From Manis javanica (taxonomy: Eukaryota > Chordata > Mammalia > Pholidota > Manidae): a DNA stretch of 64,000 bases. The notes under the pieces are model-generated. The model was not told the origin of the DNA, searched no databases, and saw only the letters and a program-made list of their open reading frames with translations. The DNA lies in NCBI RefSeq assembly GCF_040802235.1, contig NC_133166.1:744001-808000 (forward strand), read 5' to 3'. Positions 57,990 through 64,000 of this stretch are shown here, piece by piece. The position numbers were made by a program, and so were the translations under genes. Positions within the stretch are counted from its first letter, which is position 1, and every line of letters begins with the position of its first letter.

Positions 57990-58580
57990 GAAAACACACA
58001 TTTCACTGTAAAATAAATGGCTGTTTTACTTTAAAATCAACAAGTAAAAGAAATCCACACTAAGACACATTAGAATCAGACTCTCAAAAGCCAAAAGTCA
58101 AAGAGAGAACCTTGAAAACAGCAAGAAAAGCAACTCACTAGGTTTAATGAATGCTAATTAGCCTATTTTTCATCAGAAACTATGGAATCCAGACGGCAGA
58201 GGGATGCCATATATAAAGTAATGAAAGAAAAAGTGGCAAGAATTCTGTATCTGCCAAACTAGCCTTTAAAAATGAATGAGAAATGAAGATTCTCAGATAA
58301 ACAAAAGCAGAAAGTCTGTTCTGGTAGTAGACCTGCTCTCCAAGGACTGCTGTAGGGATCCATCAGGCTGAAATGGAAAGATGCTAGACAGTAATTCAAA
58401 GCCACATGAGGAAATAAAAACACTTGTAAAAGGTAATTACGTAAGTAAATATAAAATAGCATTATTGTATTTTTGGCTCATAAGTCTTTTTTCCCCCATA
58501 TATGACTTAAGAAGAAAATGTATAAAATAGTTAAAATCTATGTTAATGAGCACACAATGTAGAAAGACACTAAGCGCTGA
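57990..58580 (+). mobile_element. Ancient L1M, ORF1 to ORF2 region
   Basis: Degenerate L1 sequence on the plus strand. Blocks like AACCTTGAAAACAGCAAGAAAAGC, ACTATGGAATCCAGACGGCAG and ATGAGAAATGAAGATTC follow old L1M ORF1 and inter-ORF order. The ORF2 part follows after an unclassified gap (about 58580-59080). Confidence 0.65.
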
Positions 58581-59084
58581 TTCATTTTTGCTAACAGTTC
58601 GTACCTCAATTTAGCTCTTTTACATTTTAGTATAACCAACAAGTAGAAACCACTCTGCACTTTCCACACATGGCTTGGAAATAGTTCCAGCTACATAGAC
58701 AAGCTCACTGCTTGTAAGTTCTACTTTCCACTCAAAAGAACATAATTCAGCTGAGCTCTCTGCCGCTTTATAACAGGGATCACCTTTCCTCCACTGTCCA
58801 GTTAACATGTTCATTATTTCCTTCTAAGGCCTCTTCAGACTGCCTTTAACGTCCGTGTTTCTGCCAATCAACAACCTCCTTAAGGCAATCTAGTCTTTTT
58901 TTTGATTAAGTGCCTCAGAATTCTCTCAAAACCATTACCACATTTTTCAGTGTTTTGTTAAATAACACCCTACTCTGTTACCAAATCTGTACATACCAAA
59001 ATACTAGAGTTGCCATAACAAATTACCACAGAAACCTATTTATCTGCAAAGACCCTACTTCTAAATAATTTACAAGTACTCAGC

Positions 59085-62000
59085 ATCTTTTGGGGGGTAA
59101 CAATTCAATTCATAGCATTTGGTTCTATTAATATGAGACAAAACAAACTTCAGGTCAAATACTGTATATGTTGATAAAACGGTCAATTAACCAAGAAGAT
59201 ATAAGGATTACAAGTCTAGCATATGTAATATACAGAGCAGAACATGACAGAACTGAATAAAGAAACAATATTAAAGCAAATTGGAGACTTCAGTATCTTA
59301 TTTTCAATAACAGAATAACTGGTCAGAAGGTTCAATTAGGAAATACAGGACTTGAGCAACACTATAGACCTAAAGTCAGACATAACACATAACAAACACT
59401 TTACACAAAAACAGCAGAATACATGATCTTCTCAAGTACACACAGAAGATTCTCCAGGGTAGGCCATATACTAGGCCACCAACAAGTCTCAGGAAATCTA
59501 AAAAGATTGAGATAATATAAAGAATGTTCTCTCATCACAAGGGAGTAAAACTAGAAACCAGTGTAAGAAAACTAGAAATCCACAAATAAGTGGAAATTAA
59601 ACACAGTCTTAAACAGGTAAGTTAAAGAAATAACAAGGGAAATTAAAAAATACTTAAAGATGAATGAAAATGAAAACACAATATACCATAACTTATGAGC
59701 TTCAGAGAAAAGAGTGCTCAGAGGGAAATTTAGACATAAATGTTCACATTAAAACAGAAATAAATATGTCTGATCCATAACCCAACTTTGAGTTTTAAAG
59801 GAAAAAAAAAAAAAGAAAACTGAACCTAAAGCTAGCAGAAAGAAAGATTAGAATAGAGATAAATGATGTAAGAAAATATAAAAACTAAAGAAAAGTCAGT
59901 GGAGCCAGAAGTTCTTTGAAGAAATAAACGAAATCAACAAATCTTTCACTGAACTAAAAAAAACAACAAAGAAAGAGAAGACTCAAATTTCTACAACTGC
60001 AAATGAAAGTTAGGGGCATTATCACTGATCTTACAGAAATAAGGAGGATTATAAAACACAATGACCAAGTGTATGCCAACAAATTAGACAGCCTATCTGA
60101 AATAAGCAGATTCTTAGAAACACAAATACTAAAAACTAACTCAAAAAGAAATGGGAAATCTGAACACACAAGTGAAGACACTGAATTAGTAGTCAAAAAC
60201 CTCCCAATGAAAAAATCCCAGACACAGATGGTTTCACTGAATTCTACTAAACATTTAAAGAACAGTAATCCTTTTCAGACTCTTCCAAAAAATAGGAGGT
60301 AACACTTTACAACTTACAAACAGGCCAGAAATACTTTGACACCAAAGCCAGACAAAGACACAAGAAAACAACAGATCAATATCCTTTGCAAACCAAATAC
60401 AACAGGATACTAAGACTAAGATCAAGTGGGAGGCATCGGATTATGAGCATGTTTCAACATACACAATCAATTGATGTAATATACCATATTAATAGAATGA
60501 AGGGAAAACCCACATAACCATCTCAATTGATGTAGAAAAAGCATATGACAAAATTCAACAAACTTTCATAATAAGAATAAACAAAAAAGGAATAGAATGG
60601 AACTTCCTCAACCTGTGAAGGGCACTTATCAAAACCCCAGTGCTACCATACTAAGTGGCAAAAGACTGAAAGCTCTCTCCCTAAGATCAGAAACAAGACA
60701 GGTGTGCCCCCCTCTTTCTCCCCCTCAATTCAACACTGTACTGGCAGTACTAGCCAGAGCAATTAGGCAATGGGGTGAAAAAAGGCACCTAAATTGGAAA
60801 AGAAGTAAAACTACCTCTATTTGCAGATAAAATAACCTAATTTCTAGAGAAAATTCTAAAGTAACTTATCTGCAAAAAAACTGTTAAAGATAACACAAAA
60901 TTTGTAAAGTTGCAGAATACAAGTATCAACACAAAACATTAGTTGTTTTAAATATACCAGCAATGGCAAATACAAAAAGGGAATTAAGAAAACGACTTCA
61001 TTTTCAGTTCAATTAAAAAGGGTAAAATATTTAAAGATTGCCAAGATGGCAATACTTCCCAAATAGATCTACGGACTGACTATAGTTTCCCTACAACTTC
61101 CTTTTTTGCAGAAAGGTGACAACCCAATACTAAAATTCTTATGAAACTGTAAGGGACCTAGATTAGACAAAACAATCTTGAAAAAGAAGAACAAAGGTGG
61201 GTGACTCATTTTGTTCTTCCCAATCTCAAAACTTACTGCAAAGCCAGAGTAATCTATCATTACTGCAGTGGGGTACTGGCATGAAGACAGACAGAGCAAT
61301 GGAAGAAACAGGGCCAGATATAAACCCGTATAAATCTATGGGCAAGGTTGCCAAGCCCATAAATGGAGAAAGAATGCTCTTTTTGACAGACGGTGTTGGG
61401 ACAACTGGATATCCACTTACAAATGATGAAGTTGGACCCTTACCTTATACCAGTAACAAAAATATACTCAAAATGAATCAAAGCCCTAAATGTAACAGCT
61501 AAAACTAAAAAACTCTTAAAAGTGAAGAAAACCTACAGAATGGGAGAAAATATTTACAGGTATTATATTTGATCAGAGTCTAATATCCAGAATATACAAA
61601 CTCCCTCAATTTAACAAAAAGACAAAACACCTAATTAAAAAATGGGCAAAGGACTTGAACAGACATTTCTCCAAGGATACACACAAATGGCAAAAAAGCA
61701 TATGAAAAGATGCTCAGTAAGTCGTTAGTGAAATGCAAATCAAAATCACAATGGTATTACCATTTCACACCTACTAGAATGGATATAATAATAATTTAAA
61801 AAAAACAAGAAGGGGCATGTGTTGGAGAGGATGGGAGAAACTGAACTCTTGTACATTGCTGATAGAAATGTAAAATGGGGCAACCAGAAGAAACCAGCTC
61901 AAAAGCAAACATAAAATTATCATATGATCCAGCAATTCCACTCCTGGGTATATACTCCCAAAATTGAAAATAGGAGTCCAAACAAATACCTGTATATGAA

Positions 62001-62490
62001 TGTTATCAGCCATATAATTCACAATAGGCAAATGGGGAAACAACAAAATGTCTATCAAACCCGAATGGATAAACAAAATGTAGTATATCCATACAATGGG
62101 ATAGTACTCACAAAAAGGAATCAAGTACTGATACATACTAATACATGCTACAACATGGATGAACTTTGAAAATATGCTATAGATCAGGAGCCAAACACAA
62201 TAGCCACCTATTACATGATTCCACTTATACAAAATCATCAGAATAAAGTAAATTCAGGTTAATGTTTTATGGTAATTAAGGTAAAAGATTAACATTTGTT
62301 AGAGGCTGGGGAGAGGTGAGAATGGGGAGTGACTTTTTCATTAGTATGGGGTCATCTCTTGTAGGGATGAAAATGTTTGGAACTAGACAGAGGTGATGGT
62401 TGCACAATACTGTAAATGTACTGAATGTCACTGAATTGTATGCTTTCAAATGGTTAATTTTGTTATGTGAATTATTTTTTAAAAAATAGA
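59085..62490 (+). mobile_element. Ancient L1M ORF2 and 3' UTR
   Basis: Plus-strand L1 ORF2 in many broken frames. An endonuclease tail lies near 59400-59560. Reverse transcriptase pieces lie at 60003-60302 (NKLDSLSEISRFLETQ) and near 60520 ([13 protein letters not shown]). A TTTGCAGATAAAATAACC stretch lies at the place of the active-site FADD. The C-terminal and 3' UTR blocks GGTTGCACAATACTG and AATTTTGTTATGTGAATTATTTTTTAAAAAA end near 62490. Clearly older than the two L1s at 1-5.8 kb and 44-49.7 kb. Confidence 0.85.
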
Positions 62491-62499
62491 GGAAAAATA

Positions 62500-63230
62500 G
62501 CACAGTCGGGTTTCCAGAGTAGAAACTGACAACAGAGGATAACCCATACAGAAGAAAAAAAAAACATTACCATATAGGAAAGAACAAAGTTTTCTGTGTG
62601 GTACCTCAAATACATTTTCTGTTTCTTGTAACAGCAGTTGACTTTGAGGAACTCCCTGATACATAACTAATAAGAAAGAAGAGAAAACCACAGTTGCCTA
62701 GGCGAAGGGAAACAGCAGGCAACCCATGGCCTGAGCAACATGCAGGAAAAGTGAATATAACCATACCATTCCTGAAACAGGAAGGGACAAAGTAAAAATG
62801 GCTGATACTATGAATTCAGACAAAAAGATATTGACACTACTAGCAGCAATGTTCCCACTAATTCTTCTAGGTAGCAAAAGATGAAATTTAAGAGTGATTT
62901 ATCTCACTTTTAATTATTTCAAAATTAATCCATCAAATTCCAAAAGGTGATAGCTACTTCATCATGATAAAATACTTCAAGTTGTAAGGGTCATCCTAAT
63001 ATAATCAAGTTCTCTTTCAAGCTGCCCTACTTTCCTAACTGAAGTTTAAGAGAAATGAAATGGCTTCTTCAAGATTACCAAGATAAAGATGATTGTTGAG
63101 TGAAACGGGATGATTGGTTGATAGGCCATAAAGGAATAAAGGTTTTCTCATCTGTATGTATTTAAATGTTCACATTTTTTCGAGTAAAAATAACAAACTT
63201 TAAATACTAGTTAATGCTTCACAGTATAAC
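62500..63230. other. Non-coding, nothing recognised
   Basis: AT-rich sequence between the ancient L1 tail and a MIR. A short A-run lies near 62556-62565. No exon signal for ZFP91 was found. Confidence 0.4.
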
Positions 63231-63239
63231 TTTTTTTTT

Positions 63240-63420
63240 CATTTTTCTTAATTTAATCCTCATAACTCTGTCAAGAAATTCTTCCTCTTTACAGATTAGG
63301 AAAGCAAGTATCAACTTTCCCAGGTTTGTGTATTAAATTGCGGCCCTGGGATTTGAACCCAGGTATATATCTAAGTCCAAAATCTATATTCTTTCTACTG
63401 TACTATACCTAATCACATAA
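63240..63420 (-). repeat. MIR SINE fragment
   Basis: Read against the consensus: AATTTAATCCTCATAACTCTG, TTCCTCTTTACAGATTAGG, GGCCCTGGGATTTGAACCCAGG, then a TTCTTTCTACTGTACTATACC end. The orientation is that of the MIR antisense strand. Confidence 0.75.
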
Positions 63421-64000
63421 AAGAAGTATGGTAAAGTGCAGGTCTGAGGGCTTAATTTAGATCTGGCTCATTTTCACTTAGCCTAGATTCAAGTGCCAAG
63501 CAAGGGTCCCATTTATGTAATATACTGATCTAAAAGCCCAGAACAAGAATTGTATGAAAGTGGACTATTAACCTAAAGGTTTTGTTTTTTATATTTCAAA
63601 AGAAAGAACTGGAGGAATATTTTTTATAATTAAAAATCAGAAAAAAAGGTGACTTTCAAACTTAAGAAATTAAAGTGACTTGTACATTTCAATCTGGTTT
63701 ACTCATTTTTAAAACAAGACTATTTATGTTTAATACTTAAATTTGATTCTTCTTTCTTGTTCTAATCATCTCCTTCACTGTTTATTTCACCTGTGTTTTA
63801 ATTTTCTTACCAATTTCAGAGCAGACATCCACCACTACAGCATTGAGAGGAAGGATGTAAAGGATGAACACACTAATGAACATTTACAAAATTTCTGCAT
63901 ACATTAAAAGTTTAGGGCAAAAAAAATTAGAATCACAAACTAGTGCCATTTATTCTCAAACTACAGGCAGGCATTGGGTGAATTAATTCTCTCTTAAGAA

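Larger units (their letters stand above)
51092..64000 (-). other. ZFP91: Presumed upstream ZFP91 intron, open at window end
   Basis: No ZFP91 coding was found from 51092 to the window end, although the first in-window exon needs a preceding one. The stretch is therefore at least 12.9 kb of intron, holding an old L1M 3' piece, an ERV-L relic and an ancient L1M. All three lie on the plus strand, antisense to the gene. Confidence 0.6.

Overview
The window is nuclear DNA from a placental mammal. It has spliced genes with GT-AG introns, two copies of a mammal-type L1, many worn MIR, L2 and L1M fragments, an ERV-L relic, and synteny with human 11q12 (ZFP91-CNTF-GLYAT), here read in the opposite orientation. 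I saw no Alu, B1/B2, BovB, horse ERE or intact carnivore tRNA-Lys SINE. A laurasiatherian with few young SINEs is my best guess, and the species is not resolved.

Layout. 1-5.8 kb: a near full-length, decayed L1 on the minus strand, cut by the window edge. 5.8-9.5 kb: unique DNA, two related LTR-like blocks, a long TG run, MIR and a solo LTR. 9.8-10.2 kb: two exons of a GLYAT-type gene on the plus strand, the second broken. 10.3-17.4 kb: old L2, L1M and MIR pieces and a pair of direct-repeat LTRs. 17.6-18.3 kb: a frameshifted relic resembling the C-terminal end of MPEG1 (perforin-2). 18.3-31.5 kb: gene-free, with MIR, L2, a hAT element and possible LTRs.

31.6-33.3 kb: an intact two-exon CNTF gene (200 codons) on the minus strand. 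35-51.1 kb: the last nine coding exons of ZFP91 on the minus strand, about 447 of some 570 residues, with an apparent 3.2 kb 3' UTR. The first exons, including the GC-rich start, should lie beyond 64 kb. One ZFP91 intron is about nine-tenths made of a second L1, inserted antisense with a recognisable target-site duplication. The donor of that intron reads GC instead of GT. 51.1-64 kb: most likely the upstream ZFP91 intron, holding a degenerate ERV-L gag-pro-pol relic and an ancient L1, both antisense to the gene.

CNTF lies about 5 kb downstream of ZFP91 on the same strand, the arrangement that gives ZFP91-CNTF read-through transcripts in human. I found no new defence, mobile or regulatory system. 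The points of most interest are the GC-AG intron beside the L1, the broken GLYAT exons, the MPEG1-like relic away from the usual MPEG1 position, and the ERV-L relic with recognisable catalytic motifs.
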